DNA of 64,000 nucleotides, from positions 1 through 64,000 of the forward strand of contig JASANE010003656.1 of the NCBI GenBank assembly GCA_030248225.1, written 5' to 3'. This document shows positions 1-11,549 of this stretch, one piece after another. Position 1 is the stretch's first letter. Every line of letters begins with the position of its first letter. The notes beneath the pieces were generated by a model, which had not been told where the DNA came from, made no database searches, and was given only the letters and a program-made list of their open reading frames with translations. Position numbers and translations under genes: made by a program. Source of the stretch: Trileptium ribeirensis (lineage: Eukaryota > Nematoda > Enoplea > Enoplida > Thoracostomopsidae).

Positions 1-149
1 CTGTTACAAAAGAACCTACAGTAATGCACGATTAATGATGTATGTTTAGTATAAAGAACAACTTAGAGAGAGGTGCGGAGCTGCAGCTCCGCGATTTAGT
101 ATTAAGCTTAGTGTAAGCGTTATATATTGTGAAACTTAGACTAAGGCTT

Positions 150-815
150 CAAGGGCGGATCTAGGGGGGTCTGGGGGTCTGCAGACCCCCCACCGGGACT
201 CATCAGAACAAGAAAACTTTGGCATCAAAATTATAACAAAATAAAGTTTTAGAGCCTGCGAGGAGAAGTAGTTCTCTGCAACCTTCAAGACGCAAGAATT
301 ATCCGTCAAGACGCAAGAACTTTGCTATCTTCCTATATTTCCTATAAATCCAATATTATTGCATGTTGAAACGTATGCCAAGTTTGAGATTGTATGCGTA
401 TAGCCTACTCAGGGTTTATCACCGCTTTACAGTTATAGAGCAACCCATTTAACGAGCCAATCAGAAGTGTTTATAGTATAGTTGTGCCTTAAGTTAAAGA
501 GCAATCATTGTCGTTTAGCAGCCTATAAAATTGCTGTTATGCTGACTATCTGTCCGTGCACTGTATAGTCCACCGACATGTATTAAGAGCTTTCCAACTC
601 TTGCAGGTTTCCAAACATCAAATCGGTCTTGCAAATTTTCTGCACATTGCCTGTAACAACCTGCATTGCAGAGCGCGCTTTCCATGTATACACACTTTCA
701 AAAGAGTTATATGCTAATATGAAGAACGCATGGTAATTCTGCCAAAATATTTTAAGTATAGAGCAGTCATAAGCGCTACTGACCCTCCCACGAGAATTTT
801 CTAGATCCGCCCCTG
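150..815. mobile_element. hAT-like non-autonomous element (MITE)
   Basis: The ends are inverted repeats: CAAGGGCGGATCTAG at 150 and, read on the minus strand from 815, CAGGGGCGGATCTAG (14 of 15 match). They are flanked by 8-bp sequences TAAGGCTT (142-149) and AAAGGCTT (816-823), 7 of 8 identical. An 8-bp duplication with CAGGG-type ends is the mark of hAT transposons. The 666-bp interior has no long open frame, so it must have been moved by a transposase supplied elsewhere. A small palindrome of AGACCCCC/GGGGGTCT lies near the left end. Confidence 0.72.
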
Positions 816-823
816 AAAGGCTT

Positions 824-2472
824 AGGGTACCGATAGCGGTATATTTTTCTCTTCACTTATTGGGTTACTGTAGAGGCTTTCGCTACACGAGTTCCGGAAC
901 TGCGTTGTTTATATTGCCATATTTTCGTGTTTGTTGGCATATTCGTATTGATATTGATTTAACGAACGAGAGCATATTTACAGTAACATTTTCAGCGTCA
1001 TAAGTATATAACCGATAGCATTAGATACATCCAGGAACGACTGTGTCTATATTTCTGATTCGGTTGCGCTTACGCAATTTTATCACATCCTAATCAGATG
1101 ATGACGTGTGAGAAACAGACACACGAGATATGAAGCGTTGAATAATGTCTGTTACAAAGTAGTGGCACACGAAACGTCACTTACTGCCTATGCTGTCAGT
1201 CATTAACGCAATGGCATTACGAAAATGGCTGAAGAAACGATACGATGGGCAGCATATACAAAGCGGCGTTGTTGTATAATGTGTACATATGAAAGCAAAG
1301 TCGTATAAACTACATAGTTATTGAACTGTCATTAATCCAATTTGCTTTTTCTTGTGGGATCGGATCGAATGCAGCGTGATACAAATCGGATAGGACACAT
1401 TGTGACTATGGCCTTTTAAGTAAAAACGTCAAGATTTCTTGTGACGTGAACAATATACAATATGTTGTTATGTAGACGTTAAGCGTACACAGATTATATT
1501 GGAGCGAAAGTAGCAAAAGTGAAAGTAAAGTCTATTGCGTTTTTACGCACAAAGAGTGGATAGTTGTTAAAGTCATAACAATAATAGTAATGAAGATGTA
1601 ATAGAAATATGAATTAGACGTATTTTGACCTCAATTTTTACTCTTTGAAACGACATTTGTAAAACTATAAGCGAAAAATAATATTTATAGTCTTTAAGTC
1701 TTTGACTCATTTCTAGTAAGAACACTGTTTTAAGTAATGTTTTCTTTACGTAAGTTGACAAAAATGATAAACTTTCAGTTTACTATTTTAACGAATGGAT
1801 CTATTATTACATAAGTATACCTAAATATTCACTTCTTATATTGTGTATGTATTGATAAGTGCAATACAAACATATATATATCATGTATAGTCGATAATTT
1901 TATGAGTATAAAAAGCCACTTTGATATATAATTGTTACACCAGCTGAACTTTGTGGAGTTTATTGGTAATATTTTTACCTAGTGAAGTTTTCACTACACG
2001 CCGGGTGTAACACCAATGTATTCTACATAACGCTGTGTTTGTCGTTAGCTGGGGTTTGTAGTATGATTTAAATAAGATTTAAATAATAAATAACTCAAAG
2101 CCGAATCGAATTCACACGGGCGAGTATGCTGAATTTGGTGGGTTATAATTCCTTCCCGTGCTGTCCAAAATGCTATTAAGTCTGCTCGAAATTCTATGAG
2201 AAAGTCACTTTTGGGCTAAAACTGATGTTTCGTAGTTTCATGTTTTAAAATTAATTTTAACATTTGCGATTGCTTAGATTCGCCTTTGTATAACTGGGAA
2301 TGCAGCAATAACCGAATTTGTAACTTTGCAACAAATTAAGCACAGTCTAAAATTAATTGTGAACGTTTAATGTTTGAGTTGTTGTGGAAGAATGTTTGGA
2401 CCACGTTGAATGAAGTTTCGAGAGATATTTTAATTGCGCTAAGAAATTAGATACACAGATAATGTATTATGA
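824..2472. other. AT-rich intergenic sequence, no gene recognised
   Basis: No convincing open frame, RNA gene or repeat boundary was seen between the hAT-like element and the MULE remnant. The 62-codon open stretch on the minus strand at 1573-1761 has no recognisable motif and is AT-rich in the way chance frames are. Confidence 0.5.
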
Positions 2473-4086
2473 ATTGTGCCCCGTTAGGCAGAAAGTCGCG
2501 TTAGGCAGAACAAATGAAATTAATAGCAAGATATTTATAGTCGCGTTAGGCAGATGAAATAAAACTAAAACGGTTGTACGCATTAATAATTTAAAGTGAG
2601 AACAACAGTCACGTGATTTACCTCTACAAGCAATGTTGAAAGTAATCAATAAAAGCCACTATCTCTCGATCCACATATTCAGAGTAGCAAGCGTCGCTGT
2701 AATAAATTGCCAAATCATTTAATTGGTATTTTGCAGCCTTGATTTCGTTATCATTAGCAATGTAGTAGCGATCTTAAAGCACTGGTGGACAAATCGCCAA
2801 TAACTGTTCCCTTCGCAGTGTTTAGTTGTTCTAGGGCCAGTATCGTTGTGATTAAATACTGCTATTTTGTCTCGGGCCGTACATCCTATTGCTTTTGTAG
2901 TAGTCAAGAAACAGCAAAAATGGTTCATCAATGCCCGTGGCGGTTGTGGTCGGAATTTGTCTCAAAAACCGCGCCCACGCTGGGCATATCAGGTTCGGAG
3001 GCAAAATATAAAGAGAAACGAGACGCCGTACAAATAGCTTGGCTACAGCGTACTGCGGTTTATCATATCCGAGCACGGACGAGTGCTTATAAGCTTGCTG
3101 TCAAATCAAACATACCAATATGACGGTTAAGCGCTTGGACGTAATGGAAAACACAGACACGAACTCGGACCTCTGGGATTACGACCTGCACTGCCGCTAT
3201 ATCGACTTGCTCAAAGCCGATATTGATTACAGCGCCATTTAGCTGGCCAAGCGATCCAAAGTTCGAAATTAGTTGCATGCGCAAAATGCCTAATATTTTT
3301 TCATAAGTTGCTTTTTGTCGATTTGGCATTAACGCGTGAACTATAGGAATTGCTTCGTCATTCACAAATATTAGTAATTCACAATGTATAGCTGTGCAAA
3401 GGGAAATTCAATTGTTCGGTAGGTAAAGGTTCTATACTAAGGCAATTCAGGGATACACAAATACAATGACGACTTCAGGAAAATACTTAGTGTGCACAAA
3501 GTGAAATAAATCTTACTTTCATCACGGTCTATTAAATACTTGTTTTGACTTATACGTTAAAACGAAACTAATTGCCGTTTCCCATGCAGTTCAAAATTTT
3601 GTTTCCCGCCATGCAGTTTCGCATGATTTGAATTAAAATATTAGTTACGTTTAGCTTTAATTAAACTTACTTTAATTTTTCCAAAAAAGCCAAAAACGAA
3701 AAGCTTCTTACTCTGCTATACGCGACATTCTGCCTCGACAGACACATTTTGCCTAAAGCGACATCTGCCCAACAGGATGCGTTCTGCATAACGAGACTTT
3801 CTGCCTAACGAGACTTAAAACTCAGGGATTTAATGTATTAAATTGATTCTGCCTAACGCGATAGTACCTATACAAGCTTACAACGTAATGATCAGAATAT
3901 AATAAAACATAATTCGTACATTACTGTACTATTTCTTCCTAACGCGATTACAGATATATTGCTATAAATTTTATTTGTTCTGCCTAACGCGACCTTCTGC
4001 CTAACACGACTCACAGTGTCTATATTGAAAATAATGCTAGTTTTTATTTTCTGCCGAACGCGACATTGTGCCTAACGGGACACAAT
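2473..4086 (-). mobile_element. MULE (Mutator-like) DNA transposon remnant with repeat-array ends
   Basis: The left end (2473 onward) reads ATTGTGCCCCGTTAGGCA and the right end, on the minus strand from 4086, reads ATTGTGTCCCGTTAGGCA (17 of 18). Both ends continue as arrays of a TCGCGTTAGGCAGA-like unit: about 3 units on the left (2480-2557) and about 12 on the right (3720-4080). The left block GGCAGAACAAATGAAAT and the right block GGCAGAACAAATAAAAT also match in inverted orientation. The interior carries a decayed MULE transposase on the minus strand. Repeat-rich subterminal ends are known in animal MULEs. No exact 8-10 bp target duplication was identified. Flanking sequence is AT-rich. Confidence 0.82.
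2719..3407 (-). pseudogene. MULE transposase fragment, frameshifted and catalytically broken
   Basis: Three minus-strand segments in different frames carry MULE landmarks in the right order. 3087-3407 has the segment leading to a TY box (residues KATYEKI), then INIGFEQ, where the usual catalytic DFE is GFE, then VCVFHYVQAL, the family's CxFHF box. 2852-3076 continues with the ALPFLPP-like stretch (VSLYILPPNLI). 2719-2931 ends with an RTNNxxEG-like box (RTTKHCEG). The frames shift at about 3080 and 2930, and a stop lies at about 3408. The N-terminal part, including any zinc-binding domain, was not found. The lost Asp and the frameshifts show that this copy cannot encode active transposase. Enclosed by the repeat-array ends of the same element. 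Confidence 0.8.
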
Positions 4087-5724
4087 CAATTTTATTTGGC
4101 TGAGATACGTGTGCTTCAAAAAATGGAAGCTGTATGAAATTAACTGTTTACAAAAGCGGACTATAAGCATTATGAACTTTAAAAAAATTTAATTTTATGT
4201 TCCGCGTTTTTGCAACCAGTGAATGATCTGAAACAGTATATCCACAGAGAAACTGAATAACACCAGTTTCAGGTAATTAGTTAATGTAATGATAAAAGAG
4301 TAAACGGTGATAACAATTCACCATGGTGCATCGCGTTACATTACAGGAAAATTAGCTTGGATATTGATTATATATTGATTGCGACATTCGGCTATGCTAA
4401 ATCGTTTTAACATAACATTTAACAACAGCAAGATTACGCCAACCATTACCTAAGCGCTAAAAATATGTTTACTTGTGCCGCGATGTTTTTCAAATCTGGT
4501 TTTTCAAATGTTTTTCACATGTTCATGTCCACCTAAAGCGTTTTAATTGAATCTATATTAGTTGATTATAAAATATGATAAATATTTTACAAGGTGTGAC
4601 CCACTTTTACGGAGTTTTATTTCTTTGTTGGCTCGGATGAGGCTTGTGCTTCCAATATTGAGTTTTAAAGATGCATATTTTGATATTAAATGTGCTGTAA
4701 AAACTGTGCGTCACCTCTATCGCTAGCGGTAATATGGTCTAAACCTTGTACCTTATATAAAACGGCGGAAGAGGGTACAGTGATGACAAACCACTTTTGG
4801 ATTAGCAATCAGGTTGCAGTCAGCAATCGCAATATTTACACAGAGTTAACCTCAAAATATATAGTTGCACCACCTTACTTGTTTTCATAAAAACAATGCT
4901 GTGGTAAATAAATAGGACATCATTATAAAGAATTATGATTTATTACACATCACTGTAAAAATTCAGACTGTATGAATAAGTATTGTTTTATTTATCGTAT
5001 AAATAAATTAAATAAATTCTGTAAAATCTTCAGCGAAGGCAACTCACCGTAACTTAGGCAAACGTAACTGTTTATTTTGCACATTAATTTATTTGTAATA
5101 TCAATGTCCATTTGTAAGGAAATGACAAATGGTTTGATTTTCATAAAATGCATTTGCTGAGAAATTTCAAGCAAAAACTCAGGTGACCGAATTTACAGGA
5201 TGACCTTGTTAAAGTTTAAATGTTTAAGATTTTTTCTGTGTATAGTACGACCTCTAGTTTTTTATGGTTCGAGAAATATTAAACTATAAATAATTTAAAT
5301 TCTTCTGCTACTTAATTATTTAGCTTTTAGTTAAAAATTTGATTTGAACAAGACTAAATCACTTTTGATAAAAGTTCGTTTTATTAACATTCGTGGTACG
5401 TTAGAGTTTGCTATGACTCGGGTTTTATATCTAATGAAACTACGTAGTCCAGTCTTATGCATAATGGATATATGATTTATTTGCATTTACAATTTATTTG
5501 CACTTATGCAGCTAAAAGTATAATGCTAGCAAAAAAAATTCCGTAAGTTTACTCCACATTTATCGAAAAAGCCTGTTACTATAAATTCCCAATTTGCTCA
5601 TGTCTCAATTCCTGTTTGGAACCTGGAACTACTACAATCGCTACAACGTCTATAAAATTTCCCAACACACCCACAAATTTCGCAACGGCATTCGTTTCTT
5701 TATGCATCCATCTATTCCCCAGTA
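4087..5724. other. AT-rich intergenic sequence
   Basis: Nothing firm was recognised. A 66-codon open stretch on the plus strand at 4690-4890 begins with a Cys-rich piece but has no recognisable domain and no clear splice site, so I do not call it. Confidence 0.4.
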
Positions 5725-5883
5725 TTAGATAGGGAAATAAATGTCTTCCTTGCATTTTGTATGTGGGATAACGTATTGTCTCGCTGCATTTCGTAGTGTT
5801 AGGAGACAATTCGTTCCTTCGTCACAAAATGCAAGAGGACAGGGCGAAACGCTCCACGACACATCTGTCAGATAACCGCGCAT
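5725..5883 (-). CDS. Small Cys-containing open frame (52 residues), candidate gene or exon
   Basis: An ATG-to-TAA frame of 52 codons with even codon composition against an AT-rich background. Four cysteines are spaced C15, C20, C26 and C44, and the last is followed by KED. The exon at 19727 ends with a comparable Cys-Tyr-Glu-Asp. An overlapping 76-codon frame on the same strand (5579-5809) is the alternative reading and cannot be excluded. No clear signal peptide is visible. An acceptor-like CTGACAG sits inside the frame, so the true 5' end may lie in a spliced transcript. Function unknown. Confidence 0.3.
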   Translation of the reverse strand: MRGYLTDVSWSVSPCPLAFCDEGTNCLLTLRNAARQYVIPHTKCKEDIYFPI

Positions 5884-8292
5884 ATGCATAAGCTGAAAAG
5901 TGTCATACCACTAATTAAACATATTACGCACTGTTGATATAAGGTTTATACCAATATTGTTTAAACATGATTAATTTATTCAATTATAGGAGTCAAATAC
6001 GATCATACATAAAAAGTGATATGTTTATTTTAAATAAAATATGCTATCAAATGTACAAAATCTGAAATCAAAATTATCAAATTAAATAACGATGTTTTAT
6101 TATATCACATAGCAAGTGCTTGCAATATATATATTATGCACTACCTATTTCGTAAATTTCTGTTACAACATTAATAATTCAGTACGCTCTCAAGATATTG
6201 ACTGCTTTTTCACATTGGGAGGGTTTAAAGATGTGGGTCTCCAGCTATAATATTATGTATATCTCTGCTTGTCCTTTAGTATGGGTCAACAACCCCGTAT
6301 TTCAAGTTAATATCAAATCGTTTTTGCTGGTATCATTTGTGGTTAGGTTGTTATTAAACCGATTTAGGTAAATTATTACAGTGGAAATTTTACTGAGTCT
6401 TTTCGGTTATAGCTCGCAGCCCGATCGAATTCCTCTAATTGCGCAATTTTATATACTAATGGAATCGCAGATACAATCGCACGGTTGTTAGTTAGTGCAA
6501 TTAATGAGCTACGACTACTTAAATGAAATAAATGCCTTGTCATAAGCCGTTTTCGCCACATTTGTCCTATTTTGGTCGATTTAACGATCAGTGTTATCTA
6601 TAACATGAAATGGTGTTCACTATAATTTAAGTACTGTTTACTAAAATAGGCTCAGTGGAAGTTTAACAGCAAATATTGGTACAAACAGTGCCTTGCCGAT
6701 AGAACAATGTTTGTTTAAGAATAAAATCCTTAATATATCATAAAATACTCATGTAAAAGTGAATGATTTCAGTTTATGCAGTTTTCAAGTTAAGTAAAAC
6801 TTTTAACATTTAAGATATGGTAGTCAATGGCCGGTCATCCGGAATATCCAATATTTCCTACAATTGTATCCGATATCTGGTAAACCATATCCCTGTTCAA
6901 CACTAGTTATAGTGAATATTTTCAATAGCCTCGTCGCGGTGAGTTGAATAGTACAACAATTAACGGTGTTTTTTCAGAACTGGCGGTTTTCGGGCCAGAG
7001 GGATATAACTTATAAGACCAATTTTGTTATCGCACAATACAGCCCGATAAAAAGTGATACGATTTGTCTGGTATGTTCACAGTGTATAAAGATAACGATA
7101 GGTTCAATGTGCAGCGTGACATCGTCAGTGCTTCCCTACAATTTCATTTCTGCTCGTGTAATATTATTAAGAGTCGTATCTGAATAAAATTAAATAAATT
7201 CTATTGCGGTGACTTTTCGGTTAGTCCCCACCCCAGGCTGAAATAGGTCAATTTTATAGGTACAGCGATAATTTTAGTACTATTTAACTCAGTTCGACGA
7301 ACTGTTTTACAAAATATTATTTGAGAACATTTTTTATTTTTTGGGTTCCCAAGGGGTTTTTAGGTTTACCTTGGTACCCGAAATTTTCGAAAAAAACTTT
7401 CCCGATAAATTTACAGTTTTATATATCATTTCAACTGCATACGCGAGCTCAATCGAATGGTTATAAAACCAACTGACTTGGTTCACGGGTTAATGACTTA
7501 TGCTTAGACTTTGCCGAAGCCGAAGTTGTTAACCTCTGAGCTAATTCAGCTGATTTTACGATCGTTCGACTAAGCACTTCAATGCGTTTCGAATTATATA
7601 CATGCATTGACAAACTTTTTTTATGCAAGTTTCGTGTGCCAAAAAAATTTGGACTATTGGTAAACCAAAAAAAATTGTCAAAAAAGGGCCAAAATGGATA
7701 TTTTTTGAACCATCTGGTTGGTCTGAGTCGAATGTTCCTAAAATTATGCATGTATCTTCAGAATAGATAATACATGCTGACGGATATGGTGCAGAACACC
7801 AAGAATAGTATATAGGTTTTTCGGTACACTGAAAACAATAGTTTAATTTGTTCGCAACAACGTTTTTTGTTATTTAGGGTTTAGCGCCACTGCTACTAGC
7901 CGTTTCAGATGTGTTAATTGGTTAGCATCATTGAATCCGATTGCCATAATGTAGTCTGTGTTAAGTATCTTTGTTTTATGTTGCGTACAGGGTTTGAAGG
8001 AAGTTTCGTATGTAGGTTTCCGGTACGCTGGGTACGATGGTTTGGTTATATGGAGACTAGCACGAATACTTCGTGTGTTTTCTGTTCGTTCGCGATGGGT
8101 TTAAGGTCAAAGAGGTTTTAGGGTTTTCATTGGTTCAGGATTACAGCGGGTTTAGTAAAGCATATACATCAAACACAAAGCCTGTTACGAGGTAATTACA
8201 CAAATTGACCACCTGATGAAACCACACTCTCTCTGTTCCACTTTGCTTACGATATACTAATACATCTTTACGAACAATGAAACTGAAAAATA
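5884..8292. other. AT-rich intergenic sequence with faint internal repeats
   Basis: No gene recognised. At about 7810-7860 and 8010-8060 there are two related stretches around TAGGTTTTTCGGTACACTG and TAGGTTTCCGGTACGCTG, suggesting an old repeat. A stretch at 8165-8200 (ATACATCAAACACAAAGCC...) resembles one at 56465-56500, both probably copies of a minor dispersed repeat. Confidence 0.4.
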
Positions 8293-8315
8293 AACAACAA
8301 CAACAACAACAACAA
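8293..8315. repeat. (CAA)n microsatellite at the LINE 3' end
   Basis: About seven CAA triplets. Read on the LINE strand this is (TTG)n directly after the 3' UTR, so it marks the element's 3' terminus rather than an independent microsatellite. Confidence 0.85.
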
Positions 8316-8607
8316 ATTTTATTAAGAATTTATTCCGGTAGTCGAGAGATCAGCGTAACGGGAGTTGCTCTAGCGTTAAGGCCGTCACAGCGAACCCGAA
8401 ACTGAGGCAATGGCTTACCAATCCTCGTTACTGTTAACAAGAAACAATATGCATTAGAAATTTATAAAACAAAAGAAATAATTAGAAAAAGTTTATATTC
8501 TTAATAAAGTTTAAACAGAAAGGGAGCAAACTCTCCACTTACATCTGAGTCATAGGTTTCTGTCGTACTTAGGGGAATTTTCAAAGCTTGAGTTTTTAAG
8601 AACATTT

Positions 8608-10562
8608 CTAAATTTTTTGAAATTTGAGGCTTTGGTGAAGACGTCTGCCGGCAGTTTGTTCCACTGGTTTATAATACGTAATGGAAATTTGTGGTCCAAA
8701 ACTGTGGTTTGAGCGCTTTGTTTTCGTAATTTTGCCTGATGACCTTTGGTGATGGTATATATTCAAAAAATCATGAGCCGCACTGTCTATTTCTTTGTGA
8801 AAGTATTTAAATGTCATTATCATATCTTTTATTAAGCGATGTTTTTCGAGCGGTTCAAGACCTAAATGGCGTAACCTATCGTTGTAGGATACCATTTCTA
8901 AAATGGCTCTAGTAAAAATTCTGCGGGAGTAGTATCGCTACACTTTCTCAGTAATATAGATTTCAGTGAGAAAAACAGATGACGACATGGAATATGCATA
9001 CTCAAGAATAGCCCTAACGTAACTGGTATAAGCACACAATAACGCTTCAACGTTAGGCGTCTTGATACATCTAAATATCATATTAGATATACGGAAGGCT
9101 TTGGAAACGATGTTACTACAATGAGTGCTAAATTGGAGATTTTCTGACATAGTGGACCCCAAATCTTTACAGTGATTGCAAGATGGAATAATTTCTTTAT
9201 TAAAAAATAGCTATATTTCGGATTTGTAGATCCTATATGTAAAACTTGACACTTTAGTGCCGATATTGAAAGTTGCCAATCTCTTGACCAGATTTCGATG
9301 CAGTTAAGCGCGTTTTTTAGACCTTGAGTTCCAATATAGCTATTCTGACGAGGAAGATATGCGTACAGTTTGACGCCAACCGCAAATAAATTTACAGTTA
9401 ACGTTATGAAAGTTCTGATTAACAATATCGTTAATGTATAGTAAAAACAAAGTAGAACCTAGTACACTGCCTTGCGGAACTCCAGATGAGACTGTACGTC
9501 GAGCAGACACTGTATTATTAAATTTTGACACTAAATGTTCTGTTGGAAAGGAAATTTTCGATCCAGCGAAGTAGATAATTTGGTATACCAGCACAATGCA
9601 GATTATTGAGTAGTTTAGGATGAGAAACCTTATCAAATGCCTTGGCAAAGTGAATATATATTACGTCAACAGCAGTTCCACAGTCAACAGCTGTTGCCCT
9701 ATCGTATACTGTTTCATTGAGTTGAGTTTCGGTAGATTTTTTTGCAACAAATCCATGCTGGCTAGGTGCAATGAGGTCATGTTGTTTAAAAAAGGACCTT
9801 AGATGCCTGTTAATAATTCGTTCCATCATTTTGCGCACGTCTAAAACCAGAGAAATAGGTCTGTAATTTAATGGGTCTCCGAAATTCCCTTTCTTATGAA
9901 CAGCTTTTATATCAACGTGAAGCCAAATATGAGGAAGCATGCCACTAATGAACGATTGTTTAAATATGTAGGCGAGCGGGAAGCATATCGAGTCCCTTAC
10001 TTGGCGAAGTAAATATTGAGATCATCTGGTAAATGATTGTGTTTATTTTTTAATTGCGATTGTGCCATATAAATGTTTAAGGGCATAAAAGGCATCCAAG
10101 ATAATTTATGGCTGCTTGGATTGCAAGCGGTTAGTGTCGTGTTTCTGTCGTCATTAATGAATACACAGGCAAAACTGGAATTCAGTAGTATGTTGCGACT
10201 ACTATCTTCAATAAGGATTTGATCTAACGCTTTTTTTAACACACCAACGCCAAATTTCGAGAAACAACGCTTATTAACATCCTTAAAAAAGTTGTTTCTG
10301 TAGCGAGATTTTAGAATTTTGCTTTCCTGGGTTTGCATGAATTTTGTAATATTTTTAGACCATTTTCTGGCCACCTTTTTATATTCGGAAAAATCTCCGG
10401 TGCGTTTGCTAAGTTTCCAATGTTTAGCTTTATTTGCTGGATATAAGAAATATATTTTGGTTCGCTCAGAGAGCGGGATAGAGTCTTCTTAGGAACAAAC
10501 ATCTCGCAGCCAAATAGCAAAATGTTATAGAAAAGACACCATATATCGTTTGCATCATACAA
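8608..10562 (-). pseudogene. LINE ORF2 linker, reverse transcriptase and C-terminal region, inactivated
   Basis: The linker starts at 10562 with DANDIWCLF and runs through 9997. Reverse transcriptase motifs follow across frameshifts: NYRPISLV and QHGFVAKKSTE (9518-9940), then FAKAFDKVSH, SSGVPQGSVLG and LFLLYINDI (9340-9648), then the FADD box, which reads FAVG at 9375-9386. The Asp before FAKAFDKVSH is His (GAC to CAC), and both Asp codons of FADD are changed (GAT to GTT, GAC to GGC). All three metal-binding aspartates are therefore lost. The C-terminal region at 8608-8895 has the RLIKDMIMTFKYFH stretch seen in CR1-type elements. Confidence 0.88.
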
Positions 10563-10709
10563 TGAACAGAAGGTTTTTTACTTCATTTTAGTACACTTCA
10601 CGGAAGCAAAACTATTTTCATCTAAACTTTCGATTTTTTTTCTCTGCTTGTTTTTATTTCATAGTAAAATGATAAATTCCGATGCCTCTTTAATTTTCGT
10701 TTAAGGCTC

Positions 10710-10990
10710 CGGTTCATGGGTTTGAGATGTGGCACACTCCATAGTTCCTCGCTCCAAAATTCGAAAATTAGTACTGACGTCCTGGGCGGCTGAAAAGTTA
10801 TACTTAGGGGTTTTCGGGCATGGCAAACTCATTGCTGGTGTTGGTTTTACTCTGCGATCTATAGTTCTATGGGTACGGGGTCCATGGTTCATCGAGTTAG
10901 TATTCCTAATTTTAACGTTACGTCCTGTGAGGCTGATAGCTTGCACTTGGGGTGTTGGGGGATGAAAAACTTATTGCTGGTGTTAGTTTT
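10710..10990. repeat. Two imperfect direct repeats (~115-150 bp) within the LINE insert
   Basis: Copy A (10710-10855) and copy B (about 10876-10990) share the order GTTCATGG/GTTCATCG, AAAATT or AATTTT, GACGTCCTG/TACGTCCTG, GGCTGA, CTTAGGGGTTTTCGGG versus CTTGGGGTGTTGGGG, and TTGCTGGTGTTGGTTTT versus TTGCTGGTGTTAGTTTT. The copies are in the same orientation. Confidence 0.6.
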
Positions 10991-11337
10991 GTTTTAACTT
11001 GTGCGGTATTGTGTGATATCTACATATAGCATATAGACGTGTGCTATCAAGAGCTGATTGGCTGTGAAAGCAAAACGCGTTGGTGTACCTCTGCTTCACT
11101 ACGTTCTGCAATCTGAATAGAGTTACTTGTTTTATTTTGGGTGCCAAACCTGATTGGCCGCGTGCCTTTCCAATTTAAACCGGGTGGATTTTAATTGGGA
11201 TCAATTTTTTCTGGAAATAAAAGTTACATCGTAGCCATTATGCGCATTAATGCAATGTGTGATTACGAAGATGGTTTAAATTGCAAGTGGATATAAGCTG
11301 GTCGTTTTAAGTTGGCTTTGTCCGAATGTAGTTGGCC

Positions 11338-11465
11338 CAACGACATGTCGTATGTGACATAGGTACATACGACATATCGTACGTAACTGTTACGACATGT
11401 ATGTAACTTTGTTACATACGACATGTCGTATGTAACACTGCTACATACGACATGTTGTATGTAAC
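11338..11465. repeat. Cluster of short palindromes, consensus ACATACGACATGTCGTATGT
   Basis: Four to five full or partial copies of a 20-base perfect palindrome fall within about 130 bases, separated by short AT spacers such as AACTGTTAC and AACACTGCT. The half-site CATACGACATGT is strongly kept while spacers vary. It may be the terminus or a subterminal array of the inserted element. Confidence 0.75.
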
Positions 11466-11549
11466 AAAAATGTTCGAGTAGATGGGCGCATTTATTCTGT
11501 GAAACAGCAACAATTGAATAAAATCAACAGATAAAAGACATTTATTCAG

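Larger units (their letters stand above)
10563..11545. mobile_element. ~1-kb unidentified insert inside the LINE
   Basis: Endonuclease similarity stops at about 11545 and the linker resumes at about 10562, regions that should be near-adjacent in the protein. The intervening ~980 bases have no LINE similarity and are therefore a later insertion. It contains two diverged ~150-bp direct repeats and a cluster of CATACGACATGTCGTATG palindromes. I did not find inverted ends or a target duplication, so the element class is unknown. Confidence 0.6.
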
